Source: Candidatus Taylorbacteria bacterium RIFCSPLOWO2_01_FULL_45_15b | Lineage (GTDB): Bacteria; Patescibacteriota; Minisyncoccia; Phycocordibacterales; 01-FULL-45-15b | Assembly: GCA_001822655.1 (NCBI GenBank) | Contig: MHRX01000056.1 | Span: 1 to 15,766 of the forward strand | Length of the DNA stretch: 15,766 nt | Direction: 5' to 3' | In this document: positions 5,110 to 11,185 of the stretch, in pieces | Numbering within the stretch: position 1 is the stretch's first letter | Layout: each line of letters begins with the position of its first letter | Made by a program: the position numbers and the translations under genes | The notes under the pieces: generated by a model | What the model was told of the DNA's origin: nothing | Databases searched by the model: none | Seen by the model: only the letters and a program-made list of their open reading frames with translations

Positions 5110-5645
5110 TGTGTTCCTAATTTATTTTTAGCCACTCTCAAAGAAATGTTCGAGCGCCATACTGAATTCTCTCCAAGAGTTTTGTCGAAAGCAACTTTTT
5201 CGATCCTAATTGCGTGTGGCAATTTCTCAACTAAAGAAACAAAGCGATATACCCCATCCCACGACCCATCAACATCAATGACCACATGCAGGTACTCGAC
5301 ATCGCCACTCTCCGGTGTTTCAACAGCAAGAGTAGAAATTTTGGTAGAGATACCGGAAATTGTCCGCAAAGCCTCGATTGATTCTATAAACGGTACCACG
5401 GTGCCATCACTGACAAAGTATGTCTCGATTTTCTCCCGTTCGATTTCTGTCGCTTCAAATGTCCGCTTAAGCAAAGCGTAATAACTCACCTCATCATTAT
5501 TTTTTCCAAGCAATTCCTCTGTGATATGAATGGCCGCGCGATTTTGCAAAGTGGCGCGATACAGTACATACCAACCCGCGAAACTGGCCACGAAAAGTAT
5601 GAGGAGAGATAAAAGAGTTAGCGATGTGCGGCGATTTATTTTCAT
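5106..5645 (-). CDS. pilO: PilO-like type IV pilus inner-membrane protein
   Basis: A 179-aa protein with one N-terminal membrane segment (about 8-28) and a long helical then alpha/beta outer domain, the PilO layout. PilO pairs with PilN to link the cytoplasmic PilM ring to the rest of the pilus machine. The sequence similarity is weak, so the call rests on topology, size and order after pilM and pilN. The start overlaps the pilN stop (ATGA) and its own stop overlaps the next start the same way. Confidence 0.8.
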   Translation of the reverse strand: MKINRRTSLTLLSLLILFVASFAGWYVLYRATLQNRAAIHITEELLGKNNDEVSYYALLKRTFEATEIEREKIETYFVSDGTVVPFIESIEALRTISGISTKISTLAVETPESGDVEYLHVVIDVDGSWDGVYRFVSLVEKLPHAIRIEKVAFDKTLGENSVWRSNISLRVAKNKLGTQ

Positions 5646-6181
5646 ATTATTTTATAAGAAAAAGTGATGGTGAAGCTAAGATCACTTTCTTCAGCAAATA
5701 CGCCTATTGGTAGCAAAACAGATTCAAACTGATCACTTCCTTTCAGATTATTTTCGAACTTAACAAGCGCATCACGCGTCGAAGCGATTCCAGAAATCAC
5801 GGTGGGCACGCGGCCCCCATCCTCTTTGTTGAAGACGAATGAAACAATTCGGACGCCGGCTGGCGAAAGCTTGGATATCGTATTCACAAGATCCGTGTGA
5901 GATACAGCGGCCTTCTCCGCAAGAATCAGCCGAGCCTGTTTTTCAGCGCGCGCAAGTTCAGTCCCAATATCTCCACCTTCAAGCTCGGATTCTTTTTTCG
6001 CCTCCGTTTGCTCGGTAGCCAAAAATTTATCGCGAATGGAACTATAAAAAAAAGCGGGCAGTAGAAAAACTATTGCAATAAAAAATACAAAGAAAGCCAG
6101 CCCCTCGCAAACCGCGACCTTTCGCAAGAACGCTTCCCTTTTTACGACTTGTCTTTCGTTATGTGGAAGAAGATTATGCAT
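5642..6181 (-). CDS. pilN: PilN-like type IV pilus assembly protein
   Basis: A 179-aa protein. The N-terminus MHNLLPHNER matches the INLLP peptide that PilN uses to bind PilM. It is followed by a membrane segment at about 24-46 and a charged helical stretch, then a ferredoxin-like outer domain. I chose the ATG at 6181, one base after the pilM stop, with AAGGA about 10 nt upstream. The frame stays open to 6238, but that longer form would place the LLP motif internally and overlap pilM. The stop overlaps the pilO start. Confidence 0.87.
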   Translation of the reverse strand: MHNLLPHNERQVVKREAFLRKVAVCEGLAFFVFFIAIVFLLPAFFYSSIRDKFLATEQTEAKKESELEGGDIGTELARAEKQARLILAEKAAVSHTDLVNTISKLSPAGVRIVSFVFNKEDGGRVPTVISGIASTRDALVKFENNLKGSDQFESVLLPIGVFAEESDLSFTITFSYKII

Positions 6182-6182
6182 T

Positions 6183-7292
6183 TTAATAAATTCCTTCAAG
6201 TGCAAGTCCGGCCGCGGCGGCATAATCAAGCGAATCATCGTGTGCTAATGAAGGAAGATACTTTTCGAGGGAAAATGCGTTCGTCCAGATATCAGCAAGA
6301 TCAACAGGAACGCCAAGTGACAGCGAGAGATACTCGTCAAGCCCACGGATCCGAGAGTCGCCGCCGCAAAGTATCACACGGTCGATCTTTGCCCGATCCT
6401 CCTCCGCTCTATCTTCGTGAGTATTCCAGTATAAATAAAGCCGATTGATCTCATCCCTTAAAGCCGATATTGGATTCATGAGGGAAAAAAACAAAGTCAT
6501 CGTCTCCTTGTCGGCAAGCAACGAGGCATCCCTCTTTATCTCGACGGCTTTTGCTCGATCCACGCCGAAATGTTTTTGAATGCCGAGCGTCATCGCCTCT
6601 CCGCCAAAATTGAGCGTCGAGCCAAAAAGTACAACTTCGCGGGAGACAACAAATATACCGGTCTTTTTCTCGCCAAAATTGACGATTAAATAAGTTCCTG
6701 CGTCGCCGCGTCGCACGAGTGCGCGAGCCACTGCTTCAGCGGCGATATGAAATGACCGCGGCATTAACCCCGCCATCGCAAAAAGCCGCGCATGACTTTC
6801 TGCAACCTGCTTGGGAAACACGGAAACAGCGGCCTCAAGCGCACTTTCTGATTTTGGATCCCTTATTGCGCTAATAATCGAATAATCAAACAGGACTTCC
6901 GACGTGGCGAGTGGGACATTCTCTTCAAGCTTGAGTTCAATGTGATCACGCATTTCCTTTTCAGACAGTTGTGGAACAGAAATCTTAAAAAGATACGCTT
7001 TTTCATCCGGCAAAGACGCGCAGACAAAATGAAAACCATACCGCTCTCGGATATCAGTCAAAATCTTCACAAGCCGATCATTTTCATGAATTTCTTCAGA
7101 ATTATAAGCGCCCTCGGGAATTTTCTCCTCGCCAACAATCTTTATTTTGGCGCCACCATGGGAACGCTCAAACTGCAAAAAACGAACCGACTGGCTGGAG
7201 ATATCAATCCCAACTGCGGGCATTCTCATATATACGGGTGGCGGAAATAATCGAAGAAATACATTGTGTCCAATTTCAGGGAACGTTTGCAT
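6183..7292 (-). CDS. pilM: PilM-like actin-fold type IV pilus assembly protein
   Basis: A 369-aa PilM/FtsA-type ATPase fold. VGIDISSQSVRFLQF (about 27-41) is the first phosphate-binding loop; YLIVNFGEKKTGIFVV (about 200-215) is the second; VILCGGDSRIRGLDEYL near residue 310 is the adenosine motif. It acts in the cytoplasm, binding the N-terminal peptide of PilN. The first residues, including FPPPVY, precede the fold. The ATG at 7292 follows a TATAAT box. It heads the operon pilM-pilN-pilO-4783 ORF. No secretin or prepilin is seen in the window. Confidence 0.9.
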   Translation of the reverse strand: MQTFPEIGHNVFLRLFPPPVYMRMPAVGIDISSQSVRFLQFERSHGGAKIKIVGEEKIPEGAYNSEEIHENDRLVKILTDIRERYGFHFVCASLPDEKAYLFKISVPQLSEKEMRDHIELKLEENVPLATSEVLFDYSIISAIRDPKSESALEAAVSVFPKQVAESHARLFAMAGLMPRSFHIAAEAVARALVRRGDAGTYLIVNFGEKKTGIFVVSREVVLFGSTLNFGGEAMTLGIQKHFGVDRAKAVEIKRDASLLADKETMTLFFSLMNPISALRDEINRLYLYWNTHEDRAEEDRAKIDRVILCGGDSRIRGLDEYLSLSLGVPVDLADIWTNAFSLEKYLPSLAHDDSLDYAAAAGLALEGIY

Positions 7293-7311
7293 AGAAAATT
7301 TTTACATTCAT

Positions 7312-7317
7312 ATTATA
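7312..7317 (-). promoter_or_regulatory. -10 box (TATAAT) of the pil operon
   Basis: Perfect TATAAT on the minus strand, predicting a start 13 nt before the pilM ATG. Directly upstream is a small hairpin GCCTC-CCAAA-GAGGT with seven T, a weak terminator for the gene before. No clear -35. Confidence 0.5.
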
Positions 7318-7415
7318 CCGAAAAAAACCTCTTTGGGAGGCGAAAAATGGGGACAGCAGAAATTAGTTAAAAAGTTATTTAGTTTATTAGTCTAACATCC
7401 CTCGAGGCGGCTAGC

Positions 7416-7742
7416 TTAGCCGAGTATATCTCCTGACTTAGCTTCAGGATTTACTGGCGCAACGAGAGAAAGCCCGGCTTCATTTTTTGAAGCGAGAATC
7501 ATAGCTTGGCTTTCAAGGCCCATGATGGAACGCGGTTCGAGATTGGTCACGAAAATAAATTTTTTTCCGACAAGCACTGAACGGTCAGGATACGCGGCCG
7601 CAATACCCGAGATGACCTGACGATTCGCGACTTCGCCAAAGTTCACAGATAGTTTCAGAAGTTTTTCTGATTTTTCAACTTTTTCGGCGGAAATTATTTC
7701 ACCCACCTTCATTTCCACTTTTTTAAAATCATCGTAGGTCAT
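7416..7742 (-). CDS. free-standing tRNA-binding domain (MetRS beta / CsaA type)
   Basis: A 108-aa OB-fold tRNA-binding domain: MKVGEIISAEKVEKSEKLLKLSVNFG at the start, QVISGIAAAYP in the middle, GKKFIFVTNLEPRSIMGLESQAMILA later, all typical of the C-terminal domain of methionyl-tRNA synthetase and of Arc1p/EMAPII/CsaA. It probably binds tRNA as a separate beta subunit of MetRS or as a general tRNA-binding protein. Whether the main MetRS lacks this domain cannot be seen here. CGGCTA-AGC-TAGCCG forms a small hairpin across the stop codon. Confidence 0.9.
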   Translation of the reverse strand: MTYDDFKKVEMKVGEIISAEKVEKSEKLLKLSVNFGEVANRQVISGIAAAYPDRSVLVGKKFIFVTNLEPRSIMGLESQAMILASKNEAGLSLVAPVNPEAKSGDILG

Positions 7743-7752
7743 AGGTAGAATG

Positions 7753-7780
7753 AGTATATAGTATAAGTATTAGTATAAAG
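7753..7780 (-). promoter_or_regulatory. overlapping -10-like boxes upstream of the tRNA-binding gene
   Basis: The minus strand reads TATACTAATACTTATACT and then another TATACT. The nearest TATACT (7758-7753) is 10 nt before the ATG, giving a leader of about 3 nt. Which one is used cannot be told. Confidence 0.35.
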
Positions 7781-7784
7781 AAAT

Positions 7785-7839
7785 CTTTAATCCGAAATCC
7801 TTAATCACGAACCTGATTGAATTTGGTTACGGATTAAAG
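7785..7839. repeat. inverted repeat between ruvX and the tRNA-binding gene
   Basis: CTTTAATCCG (7785-7794) pairs perfectly with CGGATTAAAG (7830-7839), with AACC/GGTT inside. Related words (GAAATCC, AAATCC, TTAATC) recur in both arms. It ends one base before the ruvX stop codon. It may be the end-of-transcript structure for ruvX, although no clean T-run follows. Confidence 0.55.
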
Positions 7840-7840
7840 A

Positions 7841-8302
7841 TCAAGGATTTTGGATTTCTCCTGCTTCTGGCTTCCGGATTCTATCCAAGAAACTTTGTAA
7901 AATTATAGCAGCAGCCACCGCATCGTCATTCTTTTCCTTGGGCTTTCCCAACTGCCTTTCTGATGTAGCTCGCGCCTTTTTTGCGCCCTGAAGGCCTTGA
8001 AGGCTTCGCGCGGCGGCGCTTGTCAGGTATTCTGCCTCCCAATGCACTTTATAGCCTTCTTTAATAAGCCACGCCGAGAAATCTTTAATTTCACCCATGA
8101 CCGTATTTTCATTCCCTTTGAAATCGCGAGATTCTCCGAGCACCACATCAGTAACCTTGTTTCCACTAAAAAAATTGAGGAGTTTTGACTCCTTTGAAGC
8201 ATTGTTTTCGAGGACGGAATGTGCGAACGCCAGCGAACTGTTTTCACTCGCAAGCGCAATGCCTATTCTTTTTTTGCCGTAGTCTATTCCTGCGTATCGC
8301 AT
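7841..8302 (-). CDS. ruvX: RuvX/YqgF family putative pre-16S rRNA or Holliday junction nuclease
   Basis: A 153-aa RNase H-fold protein. GIDYGKKRIGIAL (5-17) carries the first catalytic Asp at 7; VVLGES (53-58) carries Glu 57; the C-terminal NDDAVAAAIIL (125-135) gives the last Asp. The family processes 16S rRNA 5' ends and is annotated as a Holliday junction resolvase. The ATG is two bases after the 3' end of tRNA-Ser, so no leader or Shine-Dalgarno site exists outside the tRNA. It is probably co-transcribed with the tRNA from the promoter at 8402-8430. The last residues, PEAGEIQNP, lie next to the inverted repeat. Confidence 0.92.
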   Translation of the reverse strand: MRYAGIDYGKKRIGIALASENSSLAFAHSVLENNASKESKLLNFFSGNKVTDVVLGESRDFKGNENTVMGEIKDFSAWLIKEGYKVHWEAEYLTSAAARSLQGLQGAKKARATSERQLGKPKEKNDDAVAAAIILQSFLDRIRKPEAGEIQNP

Positions 8303-8303
8303 G

Positions 8304-8389
8304 CGGAGGGAGCGAGATTCGAACTCGCGACGCCTTGCGGCGTATTCGTTTTCAAGACGAACGCACTAGACCAACTATGCGATCCCTCC
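8304..8389 (-). tRNA. tRNA-Ser (anticodon TGA)
   Basis: An 86-nt class II tRNA. The acceptor GGAGGGA/TCCCTCC has discriminator G73. The anticodon stem is TTCGT/ACGAA with loop CTTGAAA, anticodon TGA reading TCA. The long variable arm is ACGCC-GCAA-GGCGT. The T stem is GCGAG/CTCGC. Discriminator G and the long variable arm agree with serine. No CCA is encoded; only one base separates G73 from the ruvX ATG. Confidence 0.95.
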
Positions 8390-8401
8390 TTGTTATCCAC
8401 G

Positions 8402-8430
8402 AGTGTAGCCGTTATTCATAAAAGTTTCAA
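8402..8430 (-). promoter_or_regulatory. promoter of tRNA-Ser and ruvX
   Basis: Minus strand: TTGAAA (8430-8425), 17-bp spacer, TACACT (8407-8402). The start would be near 8395, a few bases before the tRNA. Confidence 0.65.
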
Positions 8431-8473
8431 TAATTGAATTAGATAAGTAAAAAATTCCCCTTTTTGGGTTTTC

Positions 8474-8482
8474 TGCTACAAT
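8474..8482 (+). promoter_or_regulatory. extended -10 promoter of dsbA-VKOR
   Basis: TGC followed by TACAAT (8477-8482) is an extended -10. The predicted start is near 8489, giving a 16-nt A/T-rich leader without a Shine-Dalgarno site. No convincing -35. Confidence 0.5.
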
Positions 8483-8504
8483 GAATTTCTTAAATTAAAA
8501 ATAT

Positions 8505-9215
8505 ATGAATAATCAATTAAAAACGCAAAGAGGCAGTACGACAACCTGGACCATTGGAGTCATCGTTGTCCTTATTATTGGCCTTATTGTCCTTGGCAAA
8601 TATACAGGAAAGCCCGCGGGTCCCGTTTCCGGCACGACTGACATATTGAGTTCTGTCACCAGCGCTGATTGGACAAGGGACAATCCAAATGCCGCCCTCA
8701 CCCTCACCGAATACAGCGATCTTGAATGTCCCGCTTGCCGCGCCTATTACTACGCCCTTAAAGAAATTCACGCCCAATACGGAACAAGCATAAAATTTGT
8801 ATATCGCCATTTCCCTCTCGCACAGCACCGAAATGCTCGTTTTGCATCGCGCGCTGCGGAAGCTGCAGGAAAACAAGGAAAATTCTGGGAGATGCATGAC
8901 GCTCTTTTTGAAACACAAGAAGAATGGACGGGGCGGACGGACGCACAGCAGACATTCGAAACTTATGCAGAGGCGCTTGGGCTCAATGTGGAACAATTCA
9001 AGACTGATTACGCATCGGACGAAATAATCGAAAAGGTAAGCGACCACTATGCGAGCGGTATAAAATACGGAGTCGCATCGACGCCAACGTTCTTTATCAA
9101 TAACGAACGACAAAGTTTCTCAAACGTAAACGATCTTGTAGCCGCTCTTGAATCAGCACTTTCAACCACTACGACAAATGGAACAGCAACCACAACCTCT
9201 ACCACCACTCCTTAA
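8505..9215 (+). CDS. membrane-anchored DsbA-like thiol:disulfide oxidoreductase
   Basis: A 236-aa DsbA/thioredoxin-fold protein. One membrane segment (about 15-31) anchors it with the enzyme outside. The active site is CPAC (residues 75-78) after LTEYSDLE, and the cis-proline loop is STPTFF (Pro 194). An all-helical insert with ARFASRAAEAAGKQGKFWEMHDALF is typical of the DsbA group with Thioredoxin_4 similarity. The last about 17 residues are almost all Thr/Ser, a disordered tail. It makes disulfides in secreted proteins such as pilins. Its electrons probably pass to the VKOR protein encoded next, whose start overlaps this gene by 38 bp. Confidence 0.93.
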   Translation: MNNQLKTQRGSTTTWTIGVIVVLIIGLIVLGKYTGKPAGPVSGTTDILSSVTSADWTRDNPNAALTLTEYSDLECPACRAYYYALKEIHAQYGTSIKFVYRHFPLAQHRNARFASRAAEAAGKQGKFWEMHDALFETQEEWTGRTDAQQTFETYAEALGLNVEQFKTDYASDEIIEKVSDHYASGIKYGVASTPTFFINNERQSFSNVNDLVAALESALSTTTTNGTATTTSTTTP

Positions 9216-9630
9216 GCGCCTAGCTCAAATATTTATTCTGGTCGCAATCGTAGGATTGATAGACGCGACTTACCTATCTGTCCAAAAGTTTTCAGGCGCA
9301 ACCATACCCTGTTTCGTTGGAGGAAGTTGCGATATTGTAACATCAAGCAGATTCTCCGAGTTTTTCGGTATTCCTATTTCACTTTTTGGAGCGCTATATT
9401 ATCTTACCGTGGTAATTTTTGTTTCTAGATTTCTTGATAAAAGGCTAAAAAAATTGATGATTGCGGCCATTGTCCTCGCATCAGTCGGATTCCTGGTCTC
9501 GCTTCTCCTCCTTTACGTTCAAGCATTTGTACTTCACGCATACTGTCTTTACTGTCTTCTCTCTGCTGGAACCAGCACGCTCCTCTTTATTCTCGGAATG
9601 GCAATTCTGCGCCAAATAAAAAAATACTAA
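9178..9630 (+). CDS. vitamin K epoxide reductase (VKOR) family protein
   Basis: A 150-aa integral membrane protein with four or five membrane segments. It carries the VKOR cysteines: the loop pair CFVGGSC (Cys 45 and 51), the quinone-site pair CLYC (Cys 123 and 126), and the conserved FFGIPISLFGALYY stretch. In bacteria VKOR replaces DsbB: it reoxidises DsbA and hands electrons to quinone. I chose the ATG at 9178. A start at 9148 is open but adds only a polar extension and lies deeper in dsbA. Overlap with dsbA points to coupled translation. Confidence 0.93.
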   Translation: MEQQPQPLPPLLKRLAQIFILVAIVGLIDATYLSVQKFSGATIPCFVGGSCDIVTSSRFSEFFGIPISLFGALYYLTVVIFVSRFLDKRLKKLMIAAIVLASVGFLVSLLLLYVQAFVLHAYCLYCLLSAGTSTLLFILGMAILRQIKKY

Positions 9631-9651
9631 TCCACCGCTCACTACTCTTTT

Positions 9652-9689
9652 TTTTCTTGCATTCGCTATACTACATACATGCAAGAAAA
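9652..9689. promoter_or_regulatory. inverted repeat flanking the -10 box and start codon of the 9679 gene
   Basis: TTTTCTTGCAT (9652-9662) and ATGCAAGAAAA (9679-9689) are exact inverse copies. The right arm starts with the gene's ATG. Between them is TATACT (9667-9672), six bases before the ATG. If transcription starts at the ATG, the left arm is not in the mRNA, so a DNA operator is more likely than an RNA hairpin. Confidence 0.55.
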
Positions 9690-10155
9690 TGAAATGATTC
9701 GCTGGGAAGCGCCCGAAGCGCACCACGCGCCGCATACATCGGATTGGTATATAGCGCTTTGGATTATTGCCATATCTGCGTCAGCCGCCGCTATTCTCTT
9801 TGCAAATGTTCTCCTCGCGCTTATTATTCTTCTCGCCTCATTTGTCGCAACCATGCATGCGCGGAAGGGCCCGAAGATGACGCATTATGAAATAACGAGA
9901 AGCGGCGTGCGAATGGATAATATACTTTACCCCTACCGAACGCTGGATGCCTTTTCTATAGACCACCCCTTCGGCGACCATCCTCATTTTCCGAGACTCA
10001 TATTGAAATCGAAAAAAACATTCATGCCCCTTATTTCGGCAACGCTGTCCGGCGTGTCGGAACACGACGTCCGGGAAAGCCTGCTCGACCACCTGCCGGA
10101 AGAAGAACTCCGCGAATCCATTCTCCATCACTTTCTCGAATATCTAGGATTGTGA
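9679..10155 (+). CDS. two-TM membrane protein of unknown function
   Basis: A 158-aa protein. A soluble N-terminus with RWEAPEA is followed by two close membrane segments (about 22-42 and 43-60) and a cytosolic domain of about 95 residues that starts HYEITRSGVRMDNILYPYRTL. That stretch resembles bacterial PH-like membrane domains (YcxB/bPH or DUF5673-type), where a membrane hairpin precedes a small beta domain. The likeness is from memory of the pattern, not from a search. The C-terminus is acidic and helical. The start is supported by TATACT six bases upstream. It stands alone downstream of dsbA-VKOR. Confidence 0.85.
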   Translation: MQENEMIRWEAPEAHHAPHTSDWYIALWIIAISASAAAILFANVLLALIILLASFVATMHARKGPKMTHYEITRSGVRMDNILYPYRTLDAFSIDHPFGDHPHFPRLILKSKKTFMPLISATLSGVSEHDVRESLLDHLPEEELRESILHHFLEYLGL

Positions 10156-10179
10156 AAATAGTTACTAGTTGCTAGTTTT

Positions 10180-10209
10180 TAGAAAAATCTAAAGCAGTTG
10201 ACTATTTTA
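10180..10209 (-). repeat. partial hairpin copy beyond the tRNA-Arg(CCG) repeat unit
   Basis: On the minus strand it keeps AACTGCTTTAGATTTTTC, the CTGC loop and right arm of the neighbouring terminator hairpin, but the left arm is mostly lost. It sits just after the TGACCA end of the full unit, as unit 3 follows unit 2 near tRNA-Val. Confidence 0.5.
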
Positions 10210-10370
10210 TGGTCACGGATAATTTCCTCGTCGACACTCGAAAATTTCCTTGTAGCCTCTCGGCACGATTTACTAATCGCACGACTCGCCTGTTTTTCCT
10301 TCTAGAAAAACATGGCTCCGTCCAGCATATGTATCGAAAAATCTAAAGCAGTTTAGATTTTTCTCTCATG
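10210..10370 (-). repeat. tRNA-anchored repeat unit after tRNA-Arg(CCG)
   Basis: Minus-strand order: AGCACATG overlapping the tRNA end, a 12-bp perfect stem GAAAAATCTAAA-CTGC-TTTAGATTTTTC (10363-10336), CATATGCT, GACGGAGCCATG, GCGAGTCGTGCGATTAGTAA and the hairpin CGATT-AGTA-AATCG (10266-10279). Then comes an AAATTTTCGAG / GAGGAAATTAT stem, ending CGTGACCA (TGACCA at 10215-10210). The CTGC stem bases differ from the tRNA-Arg(TCT) unit but still pair. Confidence 0.75.
10336..10363 (-). terminator. terminator-like hairpin of tRNA-Arg(CCG)
   Basis: Perfect 12-bp stem with loop CTGC whose descending arm ends TTTTT. It begins 7 nt after the tRNA. Confidence 0.6.
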
Positions 10371-10442
10371 TGCTCTCGGCCAGAATCGAACTGGCAACTA
10401 TTCCTTCGGAGGGAACAATTATATCCATTTAACTACGAGAGC
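10371..10442 (-). tRNA. tRNA-Arg (anticodon CCG)
   Basis: A 72-nt cloverleaf. The acceptor is GCTCTCG/CGAGAGC with discriminator A. The anticodon loop CTCCGAA gives CCG, reading CGG. The anticodon stem is TTCC/GGAA plus a wobble; the T stem is GCCAG/CTGGC with loop TTCGATT. The D stem GTTA/TAAT is weak. No CCA. It lies downstream of tRNA-Arg(GCG) on the same strand with an identical acceptor stem, so the two may be transcribed together. Confidence 0.92.
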
Positions 10443-10474
10443 AACTTCAAAAGCATGTCTCCATTTCATTCGCA

Positions 10475-10620
10475 TGCTCTCGAGAGGAATCGAAACTTAC
10501 AGTTTCACTACCCATGTTTGGATATTTTTTTCGTCACAGACTCAAAAATATCTCAAACAGGCTTCGATTCCTCACGAAAGCTCTCCCAGAGCTTTCTTCG
10601 AGAGCACTACGCTTCGCTTG
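10475..10620 (-). repeat. tRNA-anchored element between the two tRNA-Arg genes
   Basis: A 146-bp element bounded by a 20-bp exact direct repeat of the tRNA-Arg(GCG) 3' end (10621-10640 and 10475-10494). On the minus strand after the tRNA come GAGAGCAC paired with GTGCTCTC, the hairpin GAAAGCTCT-GGG-AGAGCTTTC, an inverted copy of the tRNA T-arm (GAGGAATCGAA), an imperfect AT-rich stem, and the direct copy TTCGATTCCTC plus TCGAGAGCA. No ORF. Confidence 0.72.
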
Positions 10621-10692
10621 TGCTCTCGAGAGGAATCGAACCTCTATTACAAGCTCCGCAAGCTTGCGTCCTATCCGTTGAACGACGAGAGC
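10621..10692 (-). tRNA. tRNA-Arg (anticodon GCG)
   Basis: A 72-nt cloverleaf. The acceptor is GCTCTCG/CGAGAGC with discriminator A. The anticodon stem CAAGC/GCTTG carries loop TTGCGGA, anticodon GCG. The T stem is AGAGG/CCTCT with loop TTCGATT. It reads CGC and, by wobble, CGT. Most bacteria use an ACG gene edited to inosine instead. A good promoter lies just upstream (10701-10729). No CCA. Confidence 0.93.
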
Positions 10693-10700
10693 GTATGAAA

Positions 10701-10729
10701 AAAGTAACAGTTGCAAAGAGTAAAGTCAA
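10701..10729 (-). promoter_or_regulatory. promoter of the tRNA-Arg(GCG) gene
   Basis: Minus strand: TTGACT (10729-10724), 17-bp spacer, TACTTT (10706-10701), eight bases to the tRNA. Near-consensus -35 and correct spacing. Confidence 0.7.
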
Positions 10730-10755
10730 AAAAATTATTGTCCTAAGCAGAGAAA

Positions 10756-10783
10756 CAAAAAAACCGGCTTAAGCCGGTTTTTT
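10756..10783 (-). terminator. terminator of rpsT
   Basis: ACCGGC-TTAA-GCCGGT stem flanked by A and T runs, overlapping the rpsT stop codon. It is symmetric and could act in both directions. Confidence 0.85.
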
Positions 10784-11042
10784 ATCCCTTATTTATGAGC
10801 GCCGCAATTCTTGATTTTTTTCTCGACCCGGTATTTTTTTTAAAAAAATGAGTTTTTGTCGCCTTGTCTATCGCGGTGTAAGCTTTTGGAAGTAGGGTCT
10901 TAGCTTCATCAAGTTTCTTTTCACTGACAAGCCGACGGATCTGCTTAGTTATTGAAGCCACCGCGTTTTTTCGCGCAAGGTTAAATACGCGCTTTTTCTT
11001 AGATGCGCGGAGTGCCTTTTTTGCTGAAGATGTTATTGCCAT
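10782..11042 (-). CDS. rpsT: 30S ribosomal protein S20
   Basis: An 86-aa, very basic, all-helical protein with the S20 pattern: MAITSSAKKALRASKKKRVFN, AVASITKQIRRLV, YTAIDKATKTHFFKKNTGSRKKSRIA. It binds 16S rRNA early in 30S assembly. The length is normal. It is a single gene on the minus strand, divergent from ruvA, with a terminator across its stop. The region upstream holds TTGACC (17 bp) TAGCCT as a possible promoter, within short CCTA-rich repeats. Confidence 0.96.
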   Translation of the reverse strand: MAITSSAKKALRASKKKRVFNLARKNAVASITKQIRRLVSEKKLDEAKTLLPKAYTAIDKATKTHFFKKNTGSRKKSRIAALINKG

Positions 11043-11172
11043 ATGTAGGCAATAGGCTACTAGGCTTTAGGTTTTAGGTCAAGCAGAAAAACAAATTGAC
11101 GCATTCGCACCTATCCCATACTACATGCCAAATACCAAACCCGTCCGAATGGAGTCACCCGAGCGGATACTA
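11043..11172. other. rpsT-ruvA divergent intergenic region
   Basis: Contains CCTA-type short repeats next to rpsT (CCTAAAACCTAAAGCCTAG on the minus strand) and the plus-strand pair TTGACG (11096-11101) / TACTAC (about 11119-11124) with a 17-bp gap, a possible distal promoter for ruvA. No gene seen. Confidence 0.35.
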
Positions 11173-11178
11173 TATACT
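11173..11178 (+). promoter_or_regulatory. -10 box (TATACT) of ruvA
   Basis: TATACT with seven bases before the ruvA ATG, predicting a start at or one base before the A of ATG. The -35 region (TGGAGT at 11150) is poor. Confidence 0.45.
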
Positions 11179-11185
11179 AACCCTC

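Noticed and set aside
6182..6238. Extended PilN start at 6238
   Set aside because: It overlaps pilM by 56 bp and puts the NLLP motif internal; the ATG at 6181 has a Shine-Dalgarno-like AAGGA and standard spacing.
10695..10772. 25-codon plus-strand ORF starting MKKVTVAKSK, ending in a hairpin with T-run
   Set aside because: It overlaps the minus-strand promoter of tRNA-Arg(GCG) and its end is the rpsT terminator; no start signal is seen. The Lys-rich reading comes from A-rich promoter DNA.
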